This document shows positions 32,401 through 43,284 of a stretch of 52,336 nt of DNA, one piece after another. Each line of letters opens with the position of its first letter. The first letter of the stretch is position 1. The position numbers and the translations under genes were made by a program. The notes under the pieces are model-generated. The model made no database searches and was not told the origin of the DNA. It saw only the letters and a list, made by a program, of their open reading frames with translations. This DNA comes from Chromera velia (lineage: Eukaryota; Sar; Chromeraceae), in NCBI GenBank assembly GCA_018398765.1, contig JAHBMJ010002422.1, forward strand, positions 48,161-100,496, written 5' to 3'.

Positions 32401-33022
32401 TTCCGCGCTTCCTCACTCCCACTCTCCCTTTCGCCCTTCTGTCCTTTCTGCCTTTGTGGACTTGCATTATCGCCCTCCTTCTCTCACTATCTTTGTCGGC
32501 TCCTTTCTCCCACATTCTGCATTCCCCCCTTGGAGACACAAAGCCAAACCACAAAGCAGATACAATAAGCTTGCTTGATTCTTTCCTTCTGTCGTGCAGA
32601 TACTCTTCCCTGTTCATGCTCGGGAACGTTTGCACCTGGATGGTTATGACCTTGATTGGTGTGGCATTGAAGTCAGTCAGTCAGGCAGGCAGGCAGGCAG
32701 GCAGGCAGTCATTCGGACACTCAGAGGACGACAGAAAGGAAGGCACGCAGAGAGGCGACAAGAGTCTCTTTGCTTCCTTCCTTCTGAGCTTCATCTCTCT
32801 TGGTATATTTTTTACAGACTGCTTTCCGCTCCCTTTCAATGATTCATTCAGAACAATACAGTGTTTTTTCCGCATTGGCGTATGTATTCCCATAAATTTT
32901 TGAACTCCTCCGCTTTCTCTCCCTTCAGATTCATCGTGAAGACGGAGGCTTTTTTCTTCTCTCCAGCGGACTCCCAAGAGAAATGGTACTGGAAGTTCCT
33001 CCGATTCCTTGGGCCGGGGTAG
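29433..33022 (+). CDS. Polytopic membrane protein with Cys-rich loop, 10 exons, complete model
   Basis: All junctions agree in phase: 29433-29479, 29578-29646, 29775-29885, 30180-30275, 30391-30554, 30997-31149, 31239-31570, 31905-32335, 32600-32671 and 32929-33022 (stop TAG), giving about 522 residues from MPPSKNKGSEGCC. Hydrophobic segments are LMVFNIIWVFISITLYF, ISWVSFGVAMLHVLQAG, WPATLLLASILNVC, LHFLAIVTFMTFLVGLG, STLSVCLGALTLVAFF and LFMLGNVCTWMVMTLIG, so about six membrane spans. Exon 7 carries a compact loop with nine cysteines (CDRNCSCATLCEGIEC onward), probably disulphide-bonded outside the cytosol. Exon 8 adds a hydrophilic acidic, Thr-rich region. I do not recognise the family. Seven of nine donors have C at +3. 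The stop lies at the edge of AT-rich island 4. Confidence 0.8.
32357..32388. repeat. (GT)n microsatellite
   Basis: A pure GT run lies in intron 8 of the polytopic membrane protein gene, about 20 bp after its GTCAGAAG donor. Confidence 0.85.
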
Positions 33023-33039
33023 AAAGAGCTAAGGCGTCT

Positions 33040-33915
33040 TTCGTATGATAACAACAGAAAAGAAGGAACTTGGAGTTATAAATTGATAAATTAGGTACGT
33101 TTTAGTAGGCTTAACTTTTAGCGTTACTCAGTTACTGCGTCAGTGTACAGCTGTATCTAAAAGATTCAAATATACTTGATTTTATCGCTGCGTGCTTCAA
33201 GTTTTACTGCTAGTTTTACTTTAAAAATTATGTAACTGTCGGCTCTATAACACTCTATAATCACAGTACTTATACACAAATTTGCAAAACAAAAAACACA
33301 CTGTTGTGTATACATATTTTAGTAAATGTTTTATAACTTTTATTATTGTAAAATGACAAAAAAATTGAAAAAAAAAAATGTTTTTCATCTCTACATTACG
33401 ATTTAATTACGAAAGAAATAAAAAAAATACAAAAAGTTTAGTATGTGCATTGTGCTTAAAGTATAGCTAAAATTTATAATTCTGCATTCAAGTTTTTTGT
33501 TAAAAATTATTATCAAGTATTAATGATGGTAAGAATAATACAACATGTTAGCCTTTGTTTCCTGTCGTTTGCGGGGGCGACCTCTATAAGACAAAACGGC
33601 GACAGTGCTTTAGGGTACCACTGACACTAAATTACTTATCACTAGACTACGCATTGTAAATTAGTTGTAAATTGCAAGCATTGTATTATTTGCTTGCTAA
33701 AAAAAAATTGAATCAGATTGTCAACACTTCGTTTAGTAATTAAAACTTAAAACTCGATTTAATGTCATTAAATGTATAGTGTACCCATTTTCTAACTAGT
33801 TTCCCAAGTTTCTAGTGTGAGACTTTTTTCCATACGTGACTAGTCACTACTCAGCTAGTAGTAGTAATTGTTAGTGTTAAAGAAGCAGGAAGTAAAATAT
33901 GTTTGCCAACTTTGT
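33040..33915. other. AT-rich island between converging genes (island 4)
   Basis: A strongly AT-rich segment starts about 20 bp after the stop of the membrane protein gene. A short GC-rich core (TTTGCGGGGGCGACC, near 33568) is embedded in it. No gene is visible. Confidence 0.6.
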
Positions 33916-34017
33916 CTCAGTCAGTGATTCGGTGACGTGAAGGACGGAAAGAAGGCAGACACTTATCAGAAAACGCCGGTGCGCCTCAACAGTCCCAGAG
34001 CTTGCTTGTCAAGAGCA

Positions 34018-34102
34018 TCACAGCGGTAGCCTGAAACAGAAAAAAAGAGAGAATCCCCATCTTTGCAAGAACAGCATCGAAGGACGAGCAGAAGTCCCTA
34101 AG

Positions 34103-34144
<42 letters not shown>

Positions 34145-35384
34145 TCTCTGCGTGTGTGTGTGGTTGGAAGTGTTTTTCCCTTTTTGTCCGCACAGCCAAA
34201 CAAGGAAATGTCTCTTTCACAGGCGGAGGGACTTTGCAATGTTTGCATCCATCTGACTTAAATAATGTTGAGGAGAAATCCTCGATCGTTGAACACAGAT
34301 CGATATTGACTTTTCCATCTTTGCTTCCGCCCTCCCCCCTATGCTTTCTTGCGTACGGAAGAAAGCTCTGGAAGGAACGAAGGCAGGAGGAGAGGACACA
34401 AGCACCATCCAACTCTAACTCAATTTGCGCGAATAGAGCTGACTGACTGACTGACGGTGCCCAAATCAATTTTGGCCTCCTGAACATTTTGTGACTACAA
34501 AAGAATCGAAGAAAGCCCACCCCTTCCCTTCCCGTAAAGCCCGCTGCCCACTTTCACACCCTTTTCATACCTTGCCGTTCCCCGAATGTGGTGTCTATAC
34601 TATTCATACATTTGTCCACCAAGAGCTGCAGCGCCACCCGAGTCCAAGACATCCCTCCATATTCATACGGACAACCCAGCAGCCGCAGCTCAAATTACAC
34701 ACACCCTCGCCCGGGATCCATGCAGGAGGGAGGCCTCGATCCTCCCAATCAACAGTGAAGATCTCAATTCAGAATTCATTCGTGTGAATATATTTCCTCC
34801 AGCCCCAGCTTGTAGAGAGAAAAAGAAAAAGAACTAAGGGAAGAAACGATTCCACAGCACCACCATGAGGTGAGGGGAAGCAGACAGCCGGTCTGTCTGC
34901 ATCGCTCTCTATCCAAGCCCTCTTTGACGAGCAGAGACGAAAGACACCAAGGAAGGAAAGAAGAAAGAAACGTAAGCATCGTATGAAGCAAGAAAGAAAC
35001 GCAGGTGGAAAAAAAGGAAGTCGTGCGTTGTCTCACTTGAAATGAAACAAGCAGAGGCAACACCGACGAACAATTCCATCAACCTCTTTCTTTTCTGAGT
35101 CTCCCTCTACAAGTACACACAACGGCAAGAATCTCAGGAGGTAGAAGCACATCCACGAAAACGAAACGAACAAGTAGAGAGACGCCCTCAAAAGAAGGCA
35201 TCAAAAAGAGAAATACCCACTTGCCGGAAACACCTTCCGTACAGACAGAAAGAAGGGAAAGGGCGAAGAAAAAAGGCCCTCACCGAGTCAAAGTGAGAAT
35301 GCCGATTATTTGTCATCAGTTCGCAAAAAGAAAACCAACGACCGAATTTACAAACACGAGGAGGGATTGAGGCGAGGGTGCGTC
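34018..35384 (-). CDS. Unrecognised protein, 5' end incomplete, six exons
   Basis: Exons on the minus strand: 35384-35284, 35106-35037, 34808-34705, 34479-34456 (24 nt), 34367-34258 and a last exon from 34030. Phases agree through the first five. Readable pieces are RVCKFGRWFSFCELMTNN, RKRLMELFVGVASACFIS, a Gly-rich GAGGNIFTRMNSELRSS, the 24-nt exon EAKIDLGT, and IEDFSSTLFK. The last junction has two outcomes: phase 2 stops after four codons at 34018, whereas phase 1 would give YRCDALDKQALGLLRRTG and a stop near 33968. The Gly-rich hydrophobic stretch FVGVASACFISTGAGG could be a membrane or nucleotide-binding segment, but I do not recognise a family. The first exon enters in phase 1, so more exons lie upstream. 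Confidence 0.55.
34106..34140. repeat. (CT)n microsatellite
   Basis: A pure CT run lies within the last intron of the 34018-35384 gene. Confidence 0.85.
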
Positions 35385-36045
35385 CTGCAGCCCCTGTCTT
35401 TCTTTCTTGCATTCATCTGCAAGCATCTCTCTCCCATGTTCCCTCTTCACATCTCTCTGGAAGGAATTCGGTGTCACTCACACACCTGGCAGAAATACAG
35501 ACAAACGGAAAGTCAGACCGAGAGAAAGAGAGACAAACAGACCGACTACAAGTCTCTTTTTTTCTCCCACTTTCCCTCTCTTTCTTCCTCTGGCAGACAA
35601 ACCTTCCCCTCGACTTCCCGTCTCCTTCGTGTCGGAGTCGGAGCAGCGCATCCATCCATGAGAGTACGCACGCGCGCGCGCACGCACGCACGCAGGCAGG
35701 CAGATGAGCAGGTAGAAAGGGATGGAGACCAAATCCAATCGACTCGACGGTGCAACACATACGACCGGTGCACTCATTCAGCTGTCTTCAATCCAAAAAG
35801 AGAACCAACGCCAATCAGCGCATCCCTCCCAAACACATTGAGAGGGTGTATATACGTGCCAAAAATAGTCCCGTCCTATATGCATGCGCATACGCAGTCA
35901 CCCACATTCACTATCAAGAAACAAATTACATTCGGGAAAAGAAAAAAGACCCCGGCCCAAAAAAATGCATAAAGGTTTTTTCTCTAACCCACTGTCCTCC
36001 CATCCTTCCCCTTTTCCTCTTCCACTCTGTCCACCCCTTTCTGCT
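35385..36045. other. Region upstream of the 34018-35384 gene, no settled exon
   Basis: A minus-strand reading near 35490-35410 (CVSDTEFLPERCEEGTWER) follows a CTGCCAG acceptor-like site and could be an upstream exon. A CGCGCG/CGCA-rich palindromic patch lies at about 35668-35700. The 3' side of the ankyrin gene follows. I see nothing firm. Confidence 0.35.
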
Positions 36046-38726
36046 TCACACCTGAAGCTCAGGGTAGCAGATGCCCTTGCAACAGACGGGGGCGCTCGCT
36101 GTCTTCCAGGGCGGCCCCGGACAGAAGGGGATGTCGTCAGGGAAGCAGTCCTCAATGCAGGGGCAGCAGCAGGTCACATAAGGGCAGCAGCACAAGGCGC
36201 AGGGCCAACAGAAAAGACTATTGACCCAAAGGTTGTTGCAGAAAATGTACCTACAGGAAGGAGGAGGGCAAGAGGAGACGGGAGAAGGGGAGAAGGGACG
36301 TCAAGCGACAGACAACACAATGCATGCACTTTTTTCGCGGGTGCATATTCAGACAGAAAGGCTTCAAGACTGTCCAAGGGCATTGAAATGCGACAAATGG
36401 AAAAGGAGAGGAGCACGCAAATGGTTGGTGTGGATAGCAAAAAAAGCAAAAAAGACAGGGAATGGGGNGGGGGGGGGGGGGGGGGGCAGACTTCCATTCG
36501 ATCAACTAACCTGAGGATGGAGCAGAATCTGGTCCAGCAGGTCCATCTGGCGGTCCGCTGTTTCTTGTGCTTCTGCAAGAGGGTCTCCGTCTGCTTCTGC
36601 TGACCCCCCACAGCGGCCTGAATGGCAGATTTCTGACCGACCTCTATCAACGCTCCTGAAAGAAAGAAGAGAAGAACAGAATCATGCAGCCAAATGAGGA
36701 ATACAGATGTACGTCTGTATGGCGGCATGCATGTCAGCAAACACGGGAGCGAATTCATTCTCCTGGCATCTATACTGTCCGAGTGCTCCTCCCCTGGATG
36801 CCTCCTTCCTTCCTTCCTTCCTTTTTCCATTAGAAACTCTCCTCCCCTTCTTTTGCACAACCATCCCTGCATGACTGGATGGAAGAGAGCAGAGAAACAC
36901 AAAAGGGAGCAAGGACGAACGATCAACCCACCAACCGACCGACCAGCGAGAACAAGCATACAAAGGGTGGGTGGGAAGACAGAGAGCCGCCCCCCACAGA
37001 CACACACACGCACACAGACACAGACGGACNNNNNNGGGGGGGGGGGGGGAAGGGAGACACGCACACGCACACACAGACACGCAGACACACACACACACAC
37101 ACACAAACCTCTGAGGAGGAGCATCTGCACGATGCAAATGTGTCCCTTTTCGGACGCGAAGATCAACGGCGTCGTTCCATTGGTCGACGTCGCATTCACT
37201 GGTGCGTCGTTGTCCAACAATACCTTCACCATCTGCATGTTGCCTGCAAGTGCCGCCTCATGAAGAGGGGACTCGCCCTTCATGTTCACCGCCTCCACCG
37301 TTGCCCCCCTTCTCAAGAGCATCTTCACAATATCCATGTGACCTTCAAACACGGCTGCGTGGAGAGGTGTGCGCTTCTCCCGATTCGAGAGATTGATCCA
37401 AGCTCCCCCTCGGATGAGAACTTTGACTACGTCCTTGCGGCCTCTGTAGGCAGCCCAGAAAAGGGGGGTGTTGCCGTGCTCATCCCGAATATTGGGTGAG
37501 ATGTCGTTCTTCAACAGGGCTTTTATTCTGGGGATGTTCCCTCTCTTGGAGGCTTCAAGGATGTCCTCCTCTATAGGCCCCTCTAGACTGTTGGCCTGGC
37601 TCAGCAGGTCTCCAACAACGTCACGTGGGCCGGGGTCGCACATCCCGACAGGGTAGTCGTCGGAGACGGAGACGGACACCCCCCCAACCGGATCGGGACC
37701 TGCCTCCTCGGGGCGTGGAAAGGGGGGGTTGACGGTTTTCTTATGGGGGAGGGGGGTCATGTTATCAGGGGGGGGGTATCGTTTGGTCTTTGTCATCTTT
37801 CGCTGCAGAGGCGGTTTGACGTATTTGTATGTATCCTTCAATTTGAGTTTGATCACAGGCGGTTTCGGCCTGCCTCCTTCTCCTTCGGCAGGCTTTGGGG
37901 GGGTCACAGCGAGGCGGGGGTCTGCCTTCTTGGCCGCCGTATTCGGTTTCTTCTCGTGCACGGTAGCACTTGGCTTCGGCTTCGAACTGTCAGGCACGGC
38001 GCTGCTGGGCTTGGAGTCTTGGGCGGCGGTGGTTGGCTTAGAATGCTGCACTGCAGTGCTCCGCTTCGACTCTGGCAAGGGTGTGCTCGGCTTCGAAGTA
38101 TCGGGCACAACGGTACTCGGCTTCGAAGTATCGGGCACAACGGTACTCGGCTTCGAAGTATCGGGCACAACGGTACTTGGCTTTGAATCTTGCGCGGCGG
38201 TGGTTGGCGTCGTGTTTCGTACTGGTGTGCTCTCCTTGGGCGTCTGAATGGGATTGCTTGGCTCGGCTTTGGAAGAGGAGGAGGCTCTAGGTTGCTCTTT
38301 TGGGGGGTTGAGGGGGGGAAGGAGGTCTCTCTTCATTTGGTGCAAAGTGACCTCATAGTCCCATGATGCTCCCTCTTCTGCGCAGATCTCCAGCAGCAGA
38401 ACGAAGGATTTGTCTCTCTGACGGACCAGATCTCTTCGCCGTCTCTGATCGGAGACAACAACAGAGACGTCTCTCTCCCGCAGTCTCTCTTCTAATTCAC
38501 ATGAGCTCTTGGATGATTTCAGATAGTCAATCTCTGACTGAGTTTTTGCTTCCACAACCCTCACCACACTCCTCACATTTCCCTTTGAACTCCACACACC
38601 GTACTCCCAGTCAATCAGACAATGATGCTCTTCTGGTGCCCAAGCAAAGACATGATAGCGTTGGGAGAGCCAATACGGCGTGTCCGAGGTTTTGAACGTG
38701 AGCTTGGGACGATTCTCCGTCTTCAT
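36046..38726 (-). CDS. Ankyrin-repeat protein with Cys-rich C-terminus
   Basis: Three exons in phase: 38726-37109, 36655-36511 and 36250-36046 (stop TGA), for about 655 residues. The start ATG at 38726 follows a TTTGGCAG acceptor, so a 5'UTR intron is likely. Residues 1-140 form an unrecognised domain (MKTENRPKLTFKTSDTPYW). A Pro/Ser/Thr/Lys-rich linker includes three exact copies of a 10-residue unit, VVPDTSKPST (about 184-213). About five ankyrin repeats follow (380-555), for example GNTPLFWAAYRGRKDVVKVL and TPLHAAVFEGHMDIVKMLL. The C-terminus is rich in Cys and aromatic residues (CWPCALCCCPYVTCCCPC), suggesting palmitoylation or metal binding at a membrane. Ankyrin repeats bind partner proteins. 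The two N gaps in the model fall inside introns. Confidence 0.8.
36468..36468. other. Assembly gap (N) in a G homopolymer
   Basis: A single N is followed by a long G run, inside intron 2 of the ankyrin gene. Confidence 0.95.
37030..37035. other. Assembly gap (six N) next to a G run and CA repeats
   Basis: Six N precede a run of about 14 G and then CA/CG-CA repeats up to 37106, inside intron 1 of the ankyrin gene. The true length is unknown. Confidence 0.95.
38086..38175 (-). repeat. Three exact 30-bp tandem repeats in the ankyrin gene
   Basis: A 30-bp unit is repeated three times without change and encodes VVPDTSKPST on the minus strand. Weaker related units (SKPTTAAQD, SKPSSAVPD) flank it. 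A recent in-frame expansion is likely and copy number may vary. Confidence 0.9.
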
Positions 38727-39523
38727 CCTGCCAAAGAGATACGGCCACACAAGATTCAGACAGTAAAGTACAGAACGGCGGTATAAGGACAGAAAAGACT
38801 TGTGAAACAGCAGACTGAATGGAAGAGCACCACGTCGGGAGACTGCCGGATTCAATTTTGTACGGCAACACACGCGCCAAACCCAAGCAGACCCTGGAAA
38901 AATGGAAGCAGGGGATCAGCAAAATTGCACACAAAGAACGATGCGGAAGGGTTCTTCACCCCATCAAAATCTGCAGAAGAGAGCCAGGGGCAAGAATTTG
39001 AGAGCGACTCTTAATTCTGCGCATGGAGACACTGGAGTTCCAAAGGAGCTGCATATAGCTGCATGCATGCATATACAGCTCCATGCATGCACGGACATGC
39101 ACGGACCGAGCTAAAAATGCCGAGCTAAAAGACTAACAGAATTGACGCACGCACAAATTTGAGCTCGCATGCAGCGATCGACATGCCCTAGCTGCATGAC
39201 GTACCGCATGCACATATATAATTAATTGCTCAAGTTGCTTACAATCTGACAGACCCGTCTTGACTCTTTGCACCTGAGGTCCATCCTCTGTCCTAGACCA
39301 AATTGTGTCTGACTGGGTAAGCTGACCATTTGCAGAGATTACATCGAGCAACACTCAGCGCAGTAGATCAATCGATTCCCATACATGCATGCATGTTGCT
39401 GTCTCCATCCTTCTGCATGAAAAAACAGATGTGTAGACGTATATATACATGCACTTGGACCGGAATAGCCCACCTGTAACTCCCCAAGAATACGACTCCC
39501 ACAACCATCCAAGCATCTAAGCC
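38727..39523. promoter_or_regulatory. Head-to-head spacer with TGCATGCA clusters
   Basis: TGCATGCATGCAT at 39060-39072, CATGCATGCA at 39082-39091 and TGCATGCATG at 39386-39395 lie between the ankyrin gene (-) and the next plus gene. Repeated GAGCTGCATA/TAGCTGCATG elements surround them. No exon is supported. Confidence 0.5.
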
Positions 39524-41400
39524 ATGCGAAGCTCTGTGACTCTCTTCTCTTTCTGTTATGGATGCCTCACGCTGGGCCTATTCAAGTTTGAAGTGCATGC
39601 CTTGGTGCACCGCGAAAGCCAGAGAGACCACCGCCAGCTCCTCCACGCCTTCTCTCCATACGACGACGATGAAGCTCCCCCCATGTACACAGACGAGGAT
39701 CCCCCCCCACCCCACACATACNCCCCCCCATGTACGATGCCCCCCCTCCCTCTTACGATCGTGACGACGACATTCCTCCGATGCACGAGTACGGGGATCC
39801 CCCCCCTCCCTTGCACGACGATCAGCACGACGCCCCCCCACCCTCTTACGGTCTTGAAGAAGAACCCCTCCCAACGTACGGTGACGACGACAGCCCCCCT
39901 TCCTACAGCAACCAGAATTCCCTGCCCTCCTACGACGCATCTGACCCCCCAGATTCCGACTCTGACGGTTTCGAATTCCATTGGTCCCCTGCGGCAGACA
40001 TCTGGGAAGAGACAGACCAGACACACGGGAAGAAGGAGGAGGACAGAATCTTCGACGCAGACTGGGACCCACTTGTACACAGGACGTACAAATCTGACGC
40101 ACGCACATATGACCCCCTGCAGAACAAAACCACCGACCAACTGCCGGAGTATGACCCCAACTGGAAGATTCCCAAAGAGGAATTCGCCGAACTTGACAAA
40201 TTGATGCAGGGTCTAAAGGATCAACGTGCGCATCACGAGCGCCAAGCCACCCAAAAGCTGATAGCGACGCTCGGAAGTGCGTTCACAGAAATGATGCTGG
40301 ACATACGCAAGCACTGTCAGACGTTCGTGATGGTGACAGAAAATTTGGCTATCCAGAAGTATGCTAGGAGATCTCTGTCAAAGAAAAAGGCCGAGCTGAA
40401 AGCCGAAAAAGAACTGCAATTTGTCAAGCAGATGTGCGCTTTTGCAGCCTGGGACACGTTTGAGGAGGCCCTGTTTGAGAATCAGTCGACCGACTACAAC
40501 GACATTATTGGGTGGACCCATCGAATGTACAACGAGAGATTCCAGTGGAAAGTCTCGGAGGCCCGTGCAAAGGCTGCAAAGGGCACAAATAAACTCGCAA
40601 TCGCGGGGAAAGTCGCAGTTGCAAGCGTGGGAAGTGCAGTGGGGGTAGCGGCATCTCTGATCACATTGGGGGGAACCTCCCCTCTCATTATTGGAATCGG
40701 CATGGCCGTGGCCAATTCTATGTTTGCCAATTGGGCGGAGAGTAAGATTGACACGTATGCGATGAAAAAGAGCGGGGGGGGTGCGAAGGCTACAGCCAAC
40801 AAGGTGGCATCCTTGGGCATTAGCGTTGGGTTGACGTTTGCAAAGATGGCGCCTGTTGTGTCGTTTCTGGCTGAGGGTGTTCAGTACTTGCACAGCGTCA
40901 CGGATACGGTTTTGTCCGAAGAGATGGACAAGACTTACAGCGTGTCACTGAGTCCGTTAACAAAAAAGAGAGTGCGAGTCCTCGTGCTGGCACACAACTT
41001 GGAGAACCTAATGGACGATGTGGAGGACGAAATTCAAAAACAACTGCAGGTGGAGAAAACAAGCAAAGGGAGGGGATTGTTCTCTGCCTCTTCTGTCTCT
41101 TCAAAGAGTTCAGATGAGAAAGAGACAGAGGCAGTGAGGAAGTTGGAGCTTGTAGAGAAGAGGAAAGTGCAAGCGGAGTGGGACAAATGGATTCCCGAGG
41201 ACATCTCTGCCCTTGGTCTGAATGCTGATCCTCAGAAGGGGCTGCAGAGGGTGGTGGAGAAGTATCTTGCCATCCGGACTGATAAAGAGAAGTGGGCAGA
41301 GTGGAAACAGAAGCAGACAGAGCTGAAAGGGGAAGCAAAGGGGGAGGTCAGACAATTATTGGATGAAGAAGAAGACACACTTGTGGAACTCCTTAAATGA
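39524..41400 (+). CDS. Secreted protein with Pro/Tyr/Asp repeats and a Gly-rich hydrophobic core
   Basis: The ATG at 39524 opens a signal-peptide-like start (MRSSVTLFSFCYGCLTLGLF). A low-complexity region of PPPSYD-like units with acidic residues follows, then a largely helical, charged part. A hydrophobic Gly/Ala-rich segment of about 50 residues (AIAGKVAVASVGSAVGVAAS onward, near 40590-40745) comes next, followed by a Lys/Glu-rich helical tail to the stop at 41400. The frame shifts by one at the single N (39722), which sits in a C run, so the break is most likely a base-calling gap and not a real frameshift. No introns are needed. The hydrophobic segment resembles membrane-inserting hairpins of pore-forming proteins, but no family is recognised and this is inference only. 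AT-rich island 5 begins right after the stop. Confidence 0.65.
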
Positions 41401-42520
41401 GAGACGGGGAATCAATAAGTTTGAAAACATACGCTGATAAGGTAATTCAAGTTGAAATGAAGTTTCGCATATCATTATGCAGCACACTTAAGTCGTGGGG
41501 GCAAAACAAATCAAATCAAAATATTTTTCGGGAGAAATTAAAAAAGTTTGATTCGATTGAAAGACAAGTCAGAGCCTGATGCATCGATCGAGGGATTGAT
41601 TGAGCAACAACGGTTTCAAACTGTTAAACATAACTTATCTGAATATTTAGGCCTAAATCAATCATTAATGGCTTTGACTAGGGCTTTAACATATGCATTT
41701 ATCAGTTTTTGTATCATTCACTAGATCATTAACAAATTAAAAAATATAAATTGAAAGTATAAACATCACTTAAATTCAATGTCAATCCTGCAATTTTATA
41801 GAACAATCTAAATAAACATAATCATAGTTGTACAAAATGAATCGTAAAAAAAACTATCAAACCGTATCTTTGAATTTCAATGTTAAATCTAGTTTTAAAT
41901 CCACTTTACTACTAAGTTTAAAAAAAATGGTTAACTTATAGCTACACTTTGAGGATGCTTCAGGACATTAATCGATCTTCGTGATGTGTTCGCAGGTCTG
42001 ACTGGATATTGAGTCTCGGTGCGAACCGAGTGGGAGATAGACATGCAAAGTATGCTTATGTGCCGTCCCTGACCCCACTCATTCCTCGACTTGCTTCGAC
42101 ATGCTTTTGTCCTCCTTCATCCTTTTCGTGATCGTGAACGTTTTCCCATTCAAAAATGAAAAAAGACTTATAGTTACAGAAAACAAATATAGAAGAGTTA
42201 TCATATTCAAGTTGTATAACTTTTTAAAGTAAGGTCTAGGTTTTATTAATTTTCCTCCCCTTCTAAAAATATAAATTCAACTTATTTTGAGGTTTTGCTG
42301 AATTCCCCCCATCAACTGTTCACAGAATCTAGCACAGAATGTACGCTAATGAATTTGACACAGAAAATTGTCGATCCTGTAAAGTATTCTTTTAGAAAAT
42401 CTGGACAGCCCCCTAAGTTGGTACAGACTACAACTTCAAGTCAAAATTGATTCAAAAAAGCTGTTACCTGCTTGATGCCTCGCTTGCAACTTTAGTTTTA
42501 TGCAGATGAAGTCAGCATGG
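41401..42520. other. AT-rich island between converging genes (island 5)
   Basis: An AT-rich segment starts directly after the stop of the plus gene. A GC-richer core lies at about 41990-42110 (GGTGCGAACCGAGTGGG). No coding frame is convincing. Confidence 0.6.
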
Positions 42521-43284
42521 AGGCTTTGCGAATCCGTTTCTTCTCTTCTCTTCGCTGCCCGCATGACTCTAGTCAGACTCATGGGGACATCTTTGGGGGG
42601 AGCTTTCACGGGTATCCTCTTTTCGCTTGTACTTTCCGTCTCAGCCAGCTTCCGTTAACTTTTTCTTCCATCACAAATTCAAGTTGCTAGGTCAAGTTGT
42701 TTCCGCAAGCTACCTTCCAATTATGCGTTTTTGCCTGAACGCAGATTCCACTGCAATCGCACACCGCGAAAGTCCGAAAGAGCCGGCCCCGTGCGCCACA
42801 GAGCTAGCAACCGCTTGACCGGTTGCAACACCGGGTGTGTGTATGTCCGGAAGGAAGGCTTGATGATTCAAGTTCTTCCTCAAACAAGGACCATCTCCCC
42901 TGTCCGGCCAGAAAGACTATTGTCCTCCCTCTGCTGACTTCCTCATCACTAGCAACGGTCCCTGCTCCCCCTTGTGAACCTCCACGGGATCCCCGACTCT
43001 ACCCCCAACGGAGAATTAAGTCATGGGCCCATGCATGCGAGATCACTCCTGATCAACAAAACACCAGTGACACCCTGCCTGTATACACAGTGGTTGTAGA
43101 CGCTCAGCAGGAAGCCAAGCACACTCTATCACTCCATCCTCTCTCTGCCAAGCATGCGAGAGGATATATAACAAGCGTGCGTTCTTAGAGAGCCGGTATG
43201 CGCGATCGACACATAGAAAGAAAGGCATTCGGGACTCTGATACGGAAAGTCTCTCTTCTAGCGCTCATCCAAGTGATGCTCCAC
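42521..43284. other. 3' flank of the GCC-module gene, no supported gene
   Basis: GC content returns to normal, but the open frames on both strands lack splice signals or recognisable composition. I see no gene. Confidence 0.4.

Noticed and set aside
36511-36655. Apparent frameshift in ankyrin exon 2, where another frame reads AEAQETADRQMDLLDQILL
   Set aside because: The ankyrin frame joins the Cys-rich last exon in the correct phase (2), whereas the other frame stops soon after the junction. No frameshift is needed.
38086-38175. CRISPR-like regular repeats
   Set aside because: The 30-bp units are adjacent without spacers and encode an in-frame protein repeat in a eukaryotic gene.
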